In this document: in pieces, positions 34,669-44,435 of the stretch
Layout of the letters: each line of letters opens with the position of its first letter
How positions within the stretch are numbered: the first letter of the stretch is position 1
Position numbers and translations under genes: made by a program
Assembly: GCF_000092245.1 (NCBI RefSeq)
Contig: NC_014166.1
Span: 1,674,001 to 1,738,000 of the forward strand
DNA: 64,000 nucleotides
Reading direction: 5' to 3'
DNA from: Arcobacter nitrofigilis DSM 7299
GTDB lineage: Bacteria > Campylobacterota > Campylobacteria > Campylobacterales > Arcobacteraceae
The notes under the pieces: model-generated
The model's input: only the letters and a program-made list of their open reading frames with translations
Told to the model about the DNA's origin: nothing
The model's database searches: none

Positions 34669-36486
34669 TTAACCAATAATGGCAATAACTTGACCTTCTT
34701 CAACAGCTTCACTTTGCGTAACTAAGAAAGATTTAATTGTTCCATCAACTGGCGCTTCAACATCAATTTCCATTTTCATGGCTTCTAAAATTGCAACAAC
34801 TTCACCTTTTGCAACTTTATCTCCAACATTTTTAGTTATTTTCCAAACATTACCACTTACAGTTGCACCAACTTCTACACCATCAGCACTTGTTACTGGT
34901 GCTGCAACAGCTTGAGTTGTTGTATTTTGTACAGGTGTTACTTGAATATCTGCATTTCCTTCTGCAACAGTTACATTAAATTTTTGTCCATCTACTACTA
35001 CAGTATAGTTTCCAGTTGAATTACCCATAACTTTATTTTCTCCTAATTTACAATCTTTATCATCTTCACATATATCTAAACTATTTTTTCTAACACTTAA
35101 AGGACTATTTCCTTTTAAAAATGAAATACCTTTTTCATCACAAGCAGCAGCAATAAAAATATTTTCTTCACTAGTTTCAATATTTTCTTCAACAAGTCTA
35201 TTTTTCCAATATTTCATAGTTTTCTTTTCATCTCTATCTGAAATATCTAATGGATTTTCTTTTGTTGGTTCTAATTTTAATTTTTCTGCTGCTAATGCTA
35301 CAACCTCGGCATCTGGTTCAACAGGAGTTTTACCAAAGTATCCAAGTACCATTTTCCCATAACCAGGTGCTATTTGTTTCCATGGACCAAACATTACATT
35401 TGCATATGCTTGTTGCCAATAAAATTGAGAAACAGGAGTTACAGAAGTACCATATCCACCTTTTTCAACAACTTCTCTCATAGCTTTTATAACTTCTGGA
35501 AATTTATTTAAAGTACCATTATCTCTCATCATTTGTGTATTTGCAGTCAAGGCACCACCTGGCATTGGTGAAAAAGGAATCAATGGAGAAACTTGAGTAG
35601 CTTCTGGTGGCATAAAGTAATCTTTTAAACAATCAGTTAGAACTTCTTCATATTTTAGAATTTTTTCTATTTCTAAACCACCAAGATCATAATTCATTCC
35701 CTTAACAGCATGCATCATAGTTAAAATATCAGGTTGACTAGTCCCACCTGAAACTGGACTTGCAGCTAAATCAATACCATCAGCACCAGCATCAAGTGCT
35801 GCTAAATAACAAGAAATACTTACACCTGCAGTTTCATGGGTATGTAATCTAATATGAGTATCTTCACCAACTAGTTTTCTAGCCATTCTGATTGTATCAA
35901 AGATTTTTTGAGGAGAAGAAGTTCCTGATGCATCTTTGAAACAAATTGAATCATAAGGAACGCCACTATCTAATATTTTTCTTAATGTTTTTTCATAAAA
36001 AGGAACATCATGAGCACCAACACATCCTGGAGGTAAATCCATAAGTGTTACAACAACTTCATGGTTCAATCCATATTTTTTGATACATTCTGCTGAGTAT
36101 TCAAGATTTTGAACGTCATTTAAAGCATCAAAATTTCTGATTGTTGTAGTCCCATGTTTAGCAAACATTTTAGCATGTAAATCAATAAGATCTCTTGATC
36201 CTGTATCTAACATAACAGTATTAATTCCACGAGCTAGAGTTTGTAAGTTTGCATCGGGGCCAACTATTTCTCTAAATTTGTCCATCATTTCAAATGCGTT
36301 TTCTTGTAAATAGAAGAATAAAGATTGAAATCTTGCTCCTCCACCAAACTCAAAATGATTTATTCCTGCCTCTTTTGCAGCTTCAACAGCTGGAAAAAAG
36401 TCATTCATTAAAACTCGCCCACCAAAAACTGATTGGAAACCATCCCTAAAAGTGGTATCCATTATATCAATATATTTTTTTGACAT
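34669..36486 (-). CDS. oadA: oxaloacetate decarboxylase alpha subunit (carboxyltransferase with biotin domain)
   Basis: Transfers CO2 from oxaloacetate to biotin. The N-terminal carboxyltransferase barrel shows DTTFRDGFQS and the metal/lysine region SICFKDASGTSSP with HTHETAG. The C-terminal biotinyl domain carries EAMKME with the biotinylated lysine. A proline/alanine linker joins them. 605 aa. Pyruvate carboxylase subunit B is similar, but oadG and oadB on both sides decide for the Na+ pump. Confidence 0.94.
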   Translation of the reverse strand: MSKKYIDIMDTTFRDGFQSVFGGRVLMNDFFPAVEAAKEAGINHFEFGGGARFQSLFFYLQENAFEMMDKFREIVGPDANLQTLARGINTVMLDTGSRDLIDLHAKMFAKHGTTTIRNFDALNDVQNLEYSAECIKKYGLNHEVVVTLMDLPPGCVGAHDVPFYEKTLRKILDSGVPYDSICFKDASGTSSPQKIFDTIRMARKLVGEDTHIRLHTHETAGVSISCYLAALDAGADGIDLAASPVSGGTSQPDILTMMHAVKGMNYDLGGLEIEKILKYEEVLTDCLKDYFMPPEATQVSPLIPFSPMPGGALTANTQMMRDNGTLNKFPEVIKAMREVVEKGGYGTSVTPVSQFYWQQAYANVMFGPWKQIAPGYGKMVLGYFGKTPVEPDAEVVALAAEKLKLEPTKENPLDISDRDEKKTMKYWKNRLVEENIETSEENIFIAAACDEKGISFLKGNSPLSVRKNSLDICEDDKDCKLGENKVMGNSTGNYTVVVDGQKFNVTVAEGNADIQVTPVQNTTTQAVAAPVTSADGVEVGATVSGNVWKITKNVGDKVAKGEVVAILEAMKMEIDVEAPVDGTIKSFLVTQSEAVEEGQVIAIIG

Positions 36487-36491
36487 TAAAA

Positions 36492-36743
36492 TTAACCTTT
36501 TTGATTATTGTGATGTTGAATAACTGCAGTAATAGCAGCAATCTTTTTTGCAGTAATATCAGATGTTGCAACACTGGGTTGAACTTTTTTAGCAGTTTTA
36601 ATATTTTCTTTTTCAGGAAAATACTTTTTTATAAGCCCTGCTTGAGCTTTCAAAGCCAAAACCATAATTATAAGGAAAGAAAAAACTATTCCCATTCCTA
36701 AAACCATAAATTTTAATGCTTCCATGACTAAATTTGTTTCCAT
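36492..36743 (-). CDS. oadG: oxaloacetate decarboxylase gamma subunit
   Basis: 83 aa: one N-terminal membrane helix (FMVLGMGIVFSFLIIMVLAL) and a polar tail, the OadG layout; it anchors the complex. The ATG at 36743 follows GGAG, so the open TTG codon at 36758 is not used. It starts the oadGAB-pckA operon and ends 5 bases before oadA. Confidence 0.85.
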   Translation of the reverse strand: METNLVMEALKFMVLGMGIVFSFLIIMVLALKAQAGLIKKYFPEKENIKTAKKVQPSVATSDITAKKIAAITAVIQHHNNQKG

Positions 36744-36860
36744 ATATTTCTCCGTCAAAACACCGAATTCAAATTAAATTCTATAGTAATTAACCTTTGT
36801 TAAAATTAATTTTATGGGAAATATATGTAAAATTTTAAAATTTACACTATTTATACATAT

Positions 36861-36956
36861 TTACAATATTTTGTTACCATATTTGTATAATAAATAGTCA
36901 ATTCTTTTTATTGCTCTTGAAATTGATGATTTTGTGTCTAAAATGATTGTTTGCAT
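36861..36956 (-). CDS. putative 31-aa small protein opposite the S24 repressor gene
   Basis: ATG at 36956 preceded by AAGGAG at ideal distance. Product MQTIILDTKSSISRAIKRI followed by DYLLYKYGNKIL, basic, amphipathic. It lies in the gap between oadG and the repressor gene. The strong Shine-Dalgarno supports it; no family recognised. Confidence 0.5.
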   Translation of the reverse strand: MQTIILDTKSSISRAIKRIDYLLYKYGNKIL

Positions 36957-37029
36957 GATACGCTCCTTAAAAATATTTCAAATTCTAATATATTTTTTAA
37001 AAACTATTGAAAAATATTTCATTTTGTAA

Positions 37030-37035
37030 TATAAT
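37030..37035 (+). promoter_or_regulatory. probable -10 box of the S24 repressor gene
   Basis: TATAAT 18 bases before the ATG, implying a very short leader. GAAAAATATTTC at 37009-37020 overlaps the upstream promoter region and recurs as AAAAATATTTC around 36970, possible autoregulatory sites. Confidence 0.45.
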
Positions 37036-37052
37036 TTCAAAAAGGAGACAAA

Positions 37053-37709
37053 ATGTTATTAGTAAATGAGATAATTGAAAGACTAAAAGATGTTTTAAGT
37101 ACTGATGGTATCAAAGGGAAAATCTTTGACAAAGATGTTGCTGATGCACTAAGTTTATCACAAGCTAATTTTGCAACTATGAAAAATAGAAGTAAAATTC
37201 CTTTTTCAAATATACTAGACTTTTGTGCAATAAAAAAGATTTCAATAAATTGGCTTTTATATAACCAAAACCCAGGTTCACTTGTTGACTCAACAGATAA
37301 ATACTGGATAAAATACTTTCCAGAAATTTCAGTTAGTGCAGGAGGAGGGGCATATGATAGTGATGAAAATTATGAAAATATCGAAGTTCCACCATATTTT
37401 GTAGATACCTTAGGTGGAGAACAAAACTTAAAAAATATCGAAGCAATAAATGTAATTGGTGATTCAATGGAGCCCACACTAAATTCAAACAATATTATCT
37501 TTGTAGATAAATCAATAAAAAGTGGATTTAGAGATGGAATCTATGCTTTTACAACTAACCATGGACTATTTGTAAAAAGAATACAAAAAAGAGTTGATGG
37601 AAAGCTTGATATTATTTCAGATAATAAAGACTACCCAGCTCAAATAATGAAAAGTGATGAATTAGAAATTTTAGGTAAAGTTGTAGGTTCTTTTGGAATG
37701 GTATTTTAA
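37053..37709 (+). CDS. S24-family (LexA/CI-like) transcriptional repressor
   Basis: 218 aa. The N terminus is a helix-turn-helix of the phage CI type (DVADALSLSQANFATMKNRSKIP). The C-terminal half is an S24 peptidase with the catalytic serine in GDSMEPT and the lysine in FVKRIQ, so self-cleavage on DNA damage is possible. An Ala-Gly-like cleavage region (SAGGGAY) precedes it. AAAAGGAG precedes the ATG. No phage genes adjoin it, so it may be a host regulator or a domesticated repressor. Confidence 0.88.
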   Translation: MLLVNEIIERLKDVLSTDGIKGKIFDKDVADALSLSQANFATMKNRSKIPFSNILDFCAIKKISINWLLYNQNPGSLVDSTDKYWIKYFPEISVSAGGGAYDSDENYENIEVPPYFVDTLGGEQNLKNIEAINVIGDSMEPTLNSNNIIFVDKSIKSGFRDGIYAFTTNHGLFVKRIQKRVDGKLDIISDNKDYPAQIMKSDELEILGKVVGSFGMVF

Positions 37710-38695
37710 AAGAGTTCTGAACTTTCAGCTAAAGATAACTTTAAAGTCTCTTCGACTTTAAACTTGTCATAACCCATTATATAAATTGCATTGAAATATT
37801 CTTTTTTGATAACTTGCTTTAAGTTGTCTAAGTTTTCTAATACAATTTGGGTTTCATCTAAACCTTCAATATAAATAGGACTTATAAATATAGTTTTACC
37901 ATATTTATATTTCTTTTCTAAATATTTAATCTCATTTACAAGTAGTTCTAAGTTTTTTTGACAAACAATAAACTTATTACTCTTACCAAAATCTATAACA
38001 TTTAAGTATTTATCAACAAAAATCGGTTTAAAGTGTGTCAATTTAACTAATTTATGAAAATCAATGTCAATATTTAAGAAATTATAAACAGCTAAAAACT
38101 GGTTTATATAAAGTGATGGGATTTTTAGTTTATTGAAATATTTTTCTTTATATGAAAATGATGTTTCAAATAATGAGTGCTCAATAAGATTTTCAATTTC
38201 ATACTCTTTTGTAGAAAAAACTTTATAATTTGGATATATTTTTTTGATAAGTTCTTCATCCGCACAAAAAAATATCTCTTCTTCAGATAAATTCTCAATA
38301 ATTTTTGTACTTCTTAGTAAATTAGAAGAGATAAGATGAATCTCTTTTTTTGAAGATTTATATATGTTTATTAAATCATAAGTAACTTTGTCACAATAAT
38401 AAACTTCTAAATTAAGAGTAGAAAATTTATATCTAAAAAGTTTGACTAAGGCTTCATAAACTGAAGGCACTTTTATCCAAGCAATTTCTTTATCTAACAC
38501 TTCAATTTCAAAATCATAAACAATAGCAAAAGCACCATTTTGCATAGCAATTTCTATATCATCTTTATTTTTAACTAAAAATAAATCACCTTCAATTACT
38601 TTCTTTGGATCAGTTTTAATATTGTATATAAAAGAGATAGAGGGGGAGTTTTTAAGCTCTCCATCTATAATATCAATGATAGAAGAAATATTCAC
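37706..38695 (-). CDS. MurF-like protein lacking the ATP-binding motif
   Basis: 329 aa. The first 100 residues follow the N-terminal domain of Mur ligases (TDPKKVIEGDLFLVKN, IEIAMQNGAFAIVYD, VPSVYEALVKLFRYKF). The GTxGKT nucleotide loop and central catalytic residues that should come next are missing. The rest is weakly conserved. It may be a catalytically inactive relative; its function is unknown. 3' end overlaps the S24 gene by 4 bases, convergent; 8 bases downstream of metG on the same strand. Confidence 0.6.
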   Translation of the reverse strand: MNISSIIDIIDGELKNSPSISFIYNIKTDPKKVIEGDLFLVKNKDDIEIAMQNGAFAIVYDFEIEVLDKEIAWIKVPSVYEALVKLFRYKFSTLNLEVYYCDKVTYDLINIYKSSKKEIHLISSNLLRSTKIIENLSEEEIFFCADEELIKKIYPNYKVFSTKEYEIENLIEHSLFETSFSYKEKYFNKLKIPSLYINQFLAVYNFLNIDIDFHKLVKLTHFKPIFVDKYLNVIDFGKSNKFIVCQKNLELLVNEIKYLEKKYKYGKTIFISPIYIEGLDETQIVLENLDNLKQVIKKEYFNAIYIMGYDKFKVEETLKLSLAESSELF

Positions 38696-38703
38696 AATAT
38701 TTC

Positions 38704-40650
38704 TTAAGAGATTTTCGTTCCAGAAATTTTTGGTTTTTCAGGACGAACTAAATTTAAACCATTTTCATCACGAGCAGCTAAAAGCATACCTTCACTAAGC
38801 ATTCCCATTAGTTTTGCAGGTTTTAAGTTTGCTACAACACAAGCTTGTGTTCCAACAAGCTCTTTAGCACTGTAAGATTCTTTTATTCCAGCTAAAATCT
38901 GTCTATTTCTTCCTTCTCCTAAATCAACTTGGAGTTTTAAAAGTTTTTTAGATTTAGGAACTTCTTCTGCTTCTACAATAGTACCAATTTTTAAAGTTAT
39001 TTCAAAAAATTTATCAATAGTGATTAAATTATCTTCTTCAATAGCTTCTTCTAATTTTTCTTCTTTTTTAGCAGGTTGAGTAGCTACATCAGTTGGTTTT
39101 GCTTGCTCTAATAATAGTTCTTCTATTCTTGGGAATAGTTGTTCTATTTTAGTAATAGTAACATCTTCAAGTAATTCTTTATTTCCTATTATTTTTGTAT
39201 AGTTTTGGGTATTTATTTCTAATCCAATACATTGAGCTATTTTAGAAATTTTCTCAGGCATTACAGAATCTAAAAGTAGGGCAACCTTAGCCATAATATT
39301 AGTAATCAAAGAAACTAAAGCCATAGCTTCATCAGCTTTGCCTTCTTTCATTTTAGTCCAAGGTTCATAATCACCAATTGCTTTATTTGCGATAGTAAGA
39401 ACTTTCCAAATCTCTTCAAGATATCTATTTAATTGCATATTATAAATATAACCTTCAATCCCAGATAAAATTTCATTTACTTCATCTAATTCTTTTTGAT
39501 GGAATTTAACTACATCTTTTGAAGTAACTTTATATTCAAAATATTTTCCACTCATACCAATAATTCTATTAAGTAAATTTCCTAAGTCATTTCCCAAATC
39601 TGAATTTATTCTATCCATTAGAGCTTTTTGAGAGAAATCACCATCTTGACCAAAAGGAACTTCTCTCAGCATAAAATATCTAAAGGCATCAAGTCCATAT
39701 GCATCTGCAACTTCTTTAGGATTTACCACATTTCCTTTTGATTTTGACATTTTATCACCATCTCTTGTCCACCAACCATGTGCTGCTATATGCTTTGGTA
39801 AGGGTAAATCTAAAGACATCAAAAATGCTGGCCAATATATAGCATGAAATCTTAGAATATCTTTTCCCACTAACTGAATATTGGCTGGCCAATATTCCAT
39901 ATTTTTATCATCATTTCCATATCCAAGTGCAGTTATATAGTTAAGCAAGGCATCCAACCACACATACATAACATGTTTGGGTTCGTTTAATGATTCAGGT
40001 AATTTAACACCCCAATCAAATGATGTTCTAGATATAGATAAGTCTCTTAATCCACTTTTTACAAAATTGATAATTTCATTCTTTTTAGAACGAGGTAAAA
40101 TACAGTCTGGGTTCTCTTCATACCATTTTAAAAGTTTATCTTCATAAGCAGATAATTTAAAGAAATAACTCTCTTCTTTTACTATATTTGTGGGTTTTCC
40201 ACAATCAGGGCAGAATTCATCTTCTATTAATTGTTTTTCAGTAAAAAATGTCTCACATGACACACAATAATAACCTTCGTACTCACCTTTATAAATATCA
40301 CCTTTGTTAAACATTTTTTCAAAGGCAAATTGAACACCAGTTTTATGCTCTTCATCAGTTGTTCTTATAAACTTGTCATATGTAATATCAAAATCATCCC
40401 ATAAAGCTCTAAATTTTCCAGAAACTTCATCTGCATACTCTTTAGAAGTCTTACCTCTTAGTTTTGCACTCTCTTCAATTTTTTGTCCATGTTCATCAGT
40501 ACCAGTAAGAAAAAAAGTTTTTTTACCAGTCAATCTTGAGTATCTAGCCAACATATCAGCAATGATAGTAGTATAGGCATGACCTATATGTGCAACATCA
40601 TTCACATAATAAATAGGAGTAGTAATATAAACATTTTTGTGACAATTCAT
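38704..40650 (-). CDS. metG: methionyl-tRNA synthetase
   Basis: Charges tRNA-Met. Class I motifs HIGHAY (residue ~21) and KMSKSKGN are intact. A zinc knuckle of the CVSCETFF / CPDCG type is present. The C-terminal ~100 residues are a Trbp111-type tRNA-binding domain (FFEITLKIGTIVEAEEVPKS). 648 aa. Confidence 0.96.
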   Translation of the reverse strand: MNCHKNVYITTPIYYVNDVAHIGHAYTTIIADMLARYSRLTGKKTFFLTGTDEHGQKIEESAKLRGKTSKEYADEVSGKFRALWDDFDITYDKFIRTTDEEHKTGVQFAFEKMFNKGDIYKGEYEGYYCVSCETFFTEKQLIEDEFCPDCGKPTNIVKEESYFFKLSAYEDKLLKWYEENPDCILPRSKKNEIINFVKSGLRDLSISRTSFDWGVKLPESLNEPKHVMYVWLDALLNYITALGYGNDDKNMEYWPANIQLVGKDILRFHAIYWPAFLMSLDLPLPKHIAAHGWWTRDGDKMSKSKGNVVNPKEVADAYGLDAFRYFMLREVPFGQDGDFSQKALMDRINSDLGNDLGNLLNRIIGMSGKYFEYKVTSKDVVKFHQKELDEVNEILSGIEGYIYNMQLNRYLEEIWKVLTIANKAIGDYEPWTKMKEGKADEAMALVSLITNIMAKVALLLDSVMPEKISKIAQCIGLEINTQNYTKIIGNKELLEDVTITKIEQLFPRIEELLLEQAKPTDVATQPAKKEEKLEEAIEEDNLITIDKFFEITLKIGTIVEAEEVPKSKKLLKLQVDLGEGRNRQILAGIKESYSAKELVGTQACVVANLKPAKLMGMLSEGMLLAARDENGLNLVRPEKPKISGTKIS

Positions 40651-40663
40651 TTTTTACCTTTAA

Positions 40664-40864
40664 TTAAAATTCAAATCCACCTGTAGAACCTTTGTTCATA
40701 GATTCATACACGGCTATAACATATCTTTTTCTTATTTCACAATCAAAAAACTTCTCACAAGGATTACAAGAATCAAATTCAAAAGATTTTTGACACTCTT
40801 TTAAGTTATTTATTTGCTCTTCTAGAGCTTCTTCCCAATGATCAGGGGTTTGATTATTTTCCAT
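40664..40864 (-). CDS. small cysteine-rich conserved-type protein
   Basis: 66 aa with [19 protein letters not shown] and a C-terminal [19 protein letters not shown]. The spacing of cysteines suggests a small metal site. I recall similar short genes beside fbp or metG in Campylobacterota but assign no function. The ATG at 40864 is preferred; GTG at 40870 is possible. Overlaps the fbp end by 11 bases. Confidence 0.7.
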   Translation of the reverse strand: MENNQTPDHWEEALEEQINNLKECQKSFEFDSCNPCEKFFDCEIRKRYVIAVYESMNKGSTGGFEF

Positions 40865-41699
40865 TTTCACTATAAACTTTTAAAACTCTATTAATCTCTT
40901 CTTTTGAACCAAAAAAACAAGGAGTTGTATCGTGGATATGAGTAGTAGGGACTTCTAAAACTCTTTTAAAACCATCAACTGCTCCACCACCTGCTTTTTC
41001 ATAAGTAAGTGCAAAAGGAAATACTTCAAAAAGTTGTCTTAGTTTTCCTTTTGGTCTATCAGAAGTTCCTGGATATGAGAAAAGTCCACCACCTTTAAGA
41101 AGTATTTGATGAAGATCAGGAACCATTCCACCACTATATCTTAATCTATAACCATCATTGAAAATATCATCAATCAATTGTTTATGAAAAGGAGCCCAAC
41201 AATTTTGTGTAGAACCTGGTGCATTTAATTTCCCTTTTTCATTTAATTTAATATCTTGAATAAATTTAAATTCCCCATTAAGTAATCTATACATTTTTAC
41301 ATCATCAGTTGTAATCACCATTTCAACTCTTGGCCCAAATACTACATAAACAGAAGCAATAATGTTTTGTGCATTAAATTCATTTTTATAAATACCAAAA
41401 ATAGAACCAACTGACAAGTTAACATCAACTAAAGAAGAGCCATCTAAAGGATCATAAGCGATTAAGTACTCACCATCAGCGTGTAAATTTACAATATTCT
41501 CTTGCTCTTCACTAACTATTGCTTTTATTGATTTTACTTTTGCAAATATCTCTTCAATAATAATATCACTTTGGATATCTAGTTTTAACTGAGTATCTCC
41601 AGTTGAGTTTTCTTGTTCACTTTTGCCTGTATCACCTGTCTCTATAAGATATTTTATCTTTATAGCTGATTCTTTTATCGCATCAAAAATTTCATTCAT
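40854..41699 (-). CDS. fbp: fructose-1,6-bisphosphatase class I
   Basis: Hydrolyses fructose 1,6-bisphosphate in gluconeogenesis. Metal site [23 protein letters not shown] and the lead EEQENI are conserved; [12 protein letters not shown] and the C-terminal region follow the family. 281 aa, shorter than enterobacterial FBPase but usual for this phylum. One-base overlap with mobB. Confidence 0.93.
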   Translation of the reverse strand: MNEIFDAIKESAIKIKYLIETGDTGKSEQENSTGDTQLKLDIQSDIIIEEIFAKVKSIKAIVSEEQENIVNLHADGEYLIAYDPLDGSSLVDVNLSVGSIFGIYKNEFNAQNIIASVYVVFGPRVEMVITTDDVKMYRLLNGEFKFIQDIKLNEKGKLNAPGSTQNCWAPFHKQLIDDIFNDGYRLRYSGGMVPDLHQILLKGGGLFSYPGTSDRPKGKLRQLFEVFPFALTYEKAGGGAVDGFKRVLEVPTTHIHDTTPCFFGSKEEINRVLKVYSENGK

Positions 41700-42202
41700 T
41701 ATTTTACTCTTTTCGCATTTTGTTCAATCCATTCAATTATCTCTTCTGGATTATTTAAATCTAACCTTTTCATTCCCTCTGGAATATCTTTTATACTTTC
41801 ATCGGTTGCAATTACATCCGTTACTTCAAAATAAGATTCTTCAATTCTATCCCTAAATATTGCTATTCTGGGAAGAGGTAAAGTCTTAAGACCTTCAACT
41901 AACAGATAATCAAAGTCACCAAACATATTTATAATCTCATCTATTGAAGAAGTTGTCTGTTTAAACATTGTAGTTCTTTTAGGCCCTACAACTGCGACAT
42001 CTGCTCCTGTTTGAAAAAATTTGAAAGAATCTTTTCCTTCTCTATCAAAGCTAGCTTTATCCTTAGGATCATGCTTTACTATGCAAACTTTGTATCCCAT
42101 ATCTTGAAGAATACTTGATACTTTTATTACTAACGTTGTTTTCCCACTATTTGAGGGACCTGTAAATGCTACAGCTAAATGTTTTTTTGTATTTAATTTC
42201 AT
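41699..42202 (-). CDS. mobB: molybdopterin-guanine dinucleotide biosynthesis protein MobB
   Basis: GTP-binding adaptor for molybdenum cofactor guanylylation. P-loop [10 protein letters not shown] at residue 15, [10 protein letters not shown] and the LLVEGLK segment are typical. 167 aa. First gene of mobB-fbp-small protein-metG. Confidence 0.92.
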   Translation of the reverse strand: MKLNTKKHLAVAFTGPSNSGKTTLVIKVSSILQDMGYKVCIVKHDPKDKASFDREGKDSFKFFQTGADVAVVGPKRTTMFKQTTSSIDEIINMFGDFDYLLVEGLKTLPLPRIAIFRDRIEESYFEVTDVIATDESIKDIPEGMKRLDLNNPEEIIEWIEQNAKRVK

Positions 42203-42280
42203 TTTGGGATTTTATCTAAATGATGGTTAAAGTATCTTTAGTGTAAAATCACGAACTTATTATATAAATTTGGAGAATTT

Positions 42281-42790
42281 ATGAACAAACTTTTGTCAAT
42301 TATTTTATTTACTTATTTACTTTTTATAACTGGTTGTAGCTCTTATTCTATAACAAAATACTTTGACAAAGATGAGTTTTTTCTTAATTCATTTCAATAT
42401 ACAAAAAAAGCAGATATTGTAGAAAATAATGAAGTTTTAGCTATATTTACTGCAACATATTTAAATAAAGTTGATGATAAATATGATGATAAGTATGAAA
42501 ACTTCATAGTTTCTGTTTATGTTGCAAATAATAAAAAAGCTGGGGTACCAATTATAACTTTAGATAAACAAAGTTATTCAAAAGATGAAATAAAGGAAAA
42601 AATAAGCTATAAAGAAAACTATATAAAAATACAAGAGATAAAAAAAGGTTCAAAAATGATTGAATCAATTCCTTTAAAAAACCCATGGGCAAAATATTAT
42701 TTAATCAAATTTGAGAAAAACAAAGAAATAGAAAATCCACTATTATCATATAAATTTACTGAGAAACAGAAGGCAGAGATAAGTTTTTAA
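42281..42790 (+). CDS. lipoprotein of unknown function
   Basis: 169 aa. Signal peptide with lipobox LFITGC (Cys19), then a soluble domain of alternating strands. GGAG lies upstream of the ATG. The 3' end overlaps the convergent transglycosylase-like gene by 35 bases. Not recognised. Confidence 0.75.
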   Translation: MNKLLSIILFTYLLFITGCSSYSITKYFDKDEFFLNSFQYTKKADIVENNEVLAIFTATYLNKVDDKYDDKYENFIVSVYVANNKKAGVPIITLDKQSYSKDEIKEKISYKENYIKIQEIKKGSKMIESIPLKNPWAKYYLIKFEKNKEIENPLLSYKFTEKQKAEISF

Positions 42791-44147
42791 AGAAATCTTC
42801 TAAACTTAGTTTTTTCTTATCAATAATCTTAGTATAAACAATATAGTTTACAATAAAATCTTTTGCTTTTTCATTATCCATAAGCTCTAAACTTAAATAC
42901 GGTTCATATAATTTATTAGCATGAAATAGTCCAAATTTTAATTTGTCATTTACATATTTTCGATTATTAATATACCCATAAAAACAAATCAAAGGATGAA
43001 AATAATCGATTTTTAAATCATCTAATATATAAGTGAAATAATCAATATTTATCTTTGGGTCAAGAAGTTCTTCTTTTTTAGTGGTTAAATTATATAAAAG
43101 CATTAGCTTTTCAGCTTTTTTTAGACTTACTTGCATCAAACCTAAGTTAAACTCAGGTGATACTTTGTTTTCATTAAAAGAGCTTAGAGTCTTTGCAAAT
43201 GAGTTTATTAGTATATTTTTATAATTAGAATATTTTTTTAAAAAGTCATAATCTAAAACTTTAAAATCCGCACCAAATATAATTTTTTCTTTCAATTGTT
43301 GTTTTATGTATAAAGTATAAATATTTAAATCATTTGATTCTTTTAGTGCATTTAAGCTCTTATCATCTTTATTTAATAAATAAAGCCAGAAGTTAGCTTT
43401 ATCTTTATCTTTTTGGCTAATAGCTTTTAATAGAGCATTCTCAAAGTATATATTTGTTTTAAGGTCATACTTTTTATTTAAAACTCTATTGAGTCCTAAT
43501 AAAAATGATACTTCATAATTATAATTTGTATCATTAAATTCTAAAAAAGTAGATTGTAAGAAGTTTAATTTGGGATTTGAAATAACTATTGATAAAAATT
43601 TTTCAAATTTTTTGTCATCTTTTATTTTTTCAATAGTATTAAAGGGAAGTTTATAATTTAACTTATCATATAAAAAGTTATCACTAGTATTTAAATATAC
43701 ATCATAAATTATATCTTTAGAAGAAGAAACAACTTTAGTAAAAGGAATAGGGGAGTTTATTATTTTTAACTCTTTTGCTAAAAGAGGATAAGTACCTTCT
43801 ATCTTTTGTATTATTGAATTTAATTCTAAGGCATTTAATTTAAGAGCTTTTTTTAGAGTAAGTCCAACAGCAATACAATCACTATATGAATCAACTAACT
43901 CTTTAGCAGTTGCATTTAGACATTGAGAGACAGCTAGAGTCTCATCAAAATCTATTTTTTTTGCATATTCATCAAAAATGATTTTATTTACATTTGAAAT
44001 ATGTTCTAGTATATTTATAGTATTTTCATATGATTTTTCACTATTTGATAGTTTGACATAATTGTCAAAATCACTTTTTAAAATATTCTCAGAGGAATAT
44101 ACATAAGAATTTATGAGAAGAAAGCACAAAACACTCTTAAATCTCAT
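42756..44147 (-). CDS. Slt-like lytic transglycosylase homologue lacking the catalytic glutamate
   Basis: 463 aa with signal peptide (residues 1-18), a long helical superhelix and a C-terminal SLT-like domain. The usual motif ARQESRFNPNAVSPAGARGLMQ aligns with FAKTLSSFNENKVSPEFN followed by LGLMQV. The Ser/Phe/SP/GLMQ frame is kept, but the catalytic Glu is Leu. As read it cannot cleave glycan by the known mechanism. It follows yggT and the gltX-like gene, a gene order I recall for active versions in other Campylobacterota. Confidence 0.75.
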   Translation of the reverse strand: MRFKSVLCFLLINSYVYSSENILKSDFDNYVKLSNSEKSYENTINILEHISNVNKIIFDEYAKKIDFDETLAVSQCLNATAKELVDSYSDCIAVGLTLKKALKLNALELNSIIQKIEGTYPLLAKELKIINSPIPFTKVVSSSKDIIYDVYLNTSDNFLYDKLNYKLPFNTIEKIKDDKKFEKFLSIVISNPKLNFLQSTFLEFNDTNYNYEVSFLLGLNRVLNKKYDLKTNIYFENALLKAISQKDKDKANFWLYLLNKDDKSLNALKESNDLNIYTLYIKQQLKEKIIFGADFKVLDYDFLKKYSNYKNILINSFAKTLSSFNENKVSPEFNLGLMQVSLKKAEKLMLLYNLTTKKEELLDPKINIDYFTYILDDLKIDYFHPLICFYGYINNRKYVNDKLKFGLFHANKLYEPYLSLELMDNEKAKDFIVNYIVYTKIIDKKKLSLEDFFKNLSLPSVSQ

Positions 44148-44156
44148 AAAAAGTCC

Positions 44157-44435
44157 TTACATTCCCATAAATAATCTTCCTAAAAATGTTTCTAGGAAAA
44201 TAAGTACTAAAATAAGAATCATTGGTGCTAAATCCATACCACCAAATACTGTAGGAATATACTTTCTAATTAAAGCATATGCAGGTTCTGTCAATCTATA
44301 TAGCATCTGAACTATTGGATTATAAGGATCTGGTCTAACCCAAGAAATAAGGGCTGAAATAATTACCACCCACTTATATAAAAATATAACACTCATTACA
44401 ACTGTAGCAATTGAGCCTATTAATGCATCTGTCAT
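44157..44435 (-). CDS. YggT-family membrane protein
   Basis: 92 aa with two hydrophobic segments around the family hallmark [22 protein letters not shown]. YggT proteins help osmotic adaptation and envelope or division functions; the precise role is unclear. It overlaps the gltX-like gene by 4 bases. Confidence 0.9.
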   Translation of the reverse strand: MTDALIGSIATVVMSVIFLYKWVVIISALISWVRPDPYNPIVQMLYRLTEPAYALIRKYIPTVFGGMDLAPMILILVLIFLETFLGRLFMGM

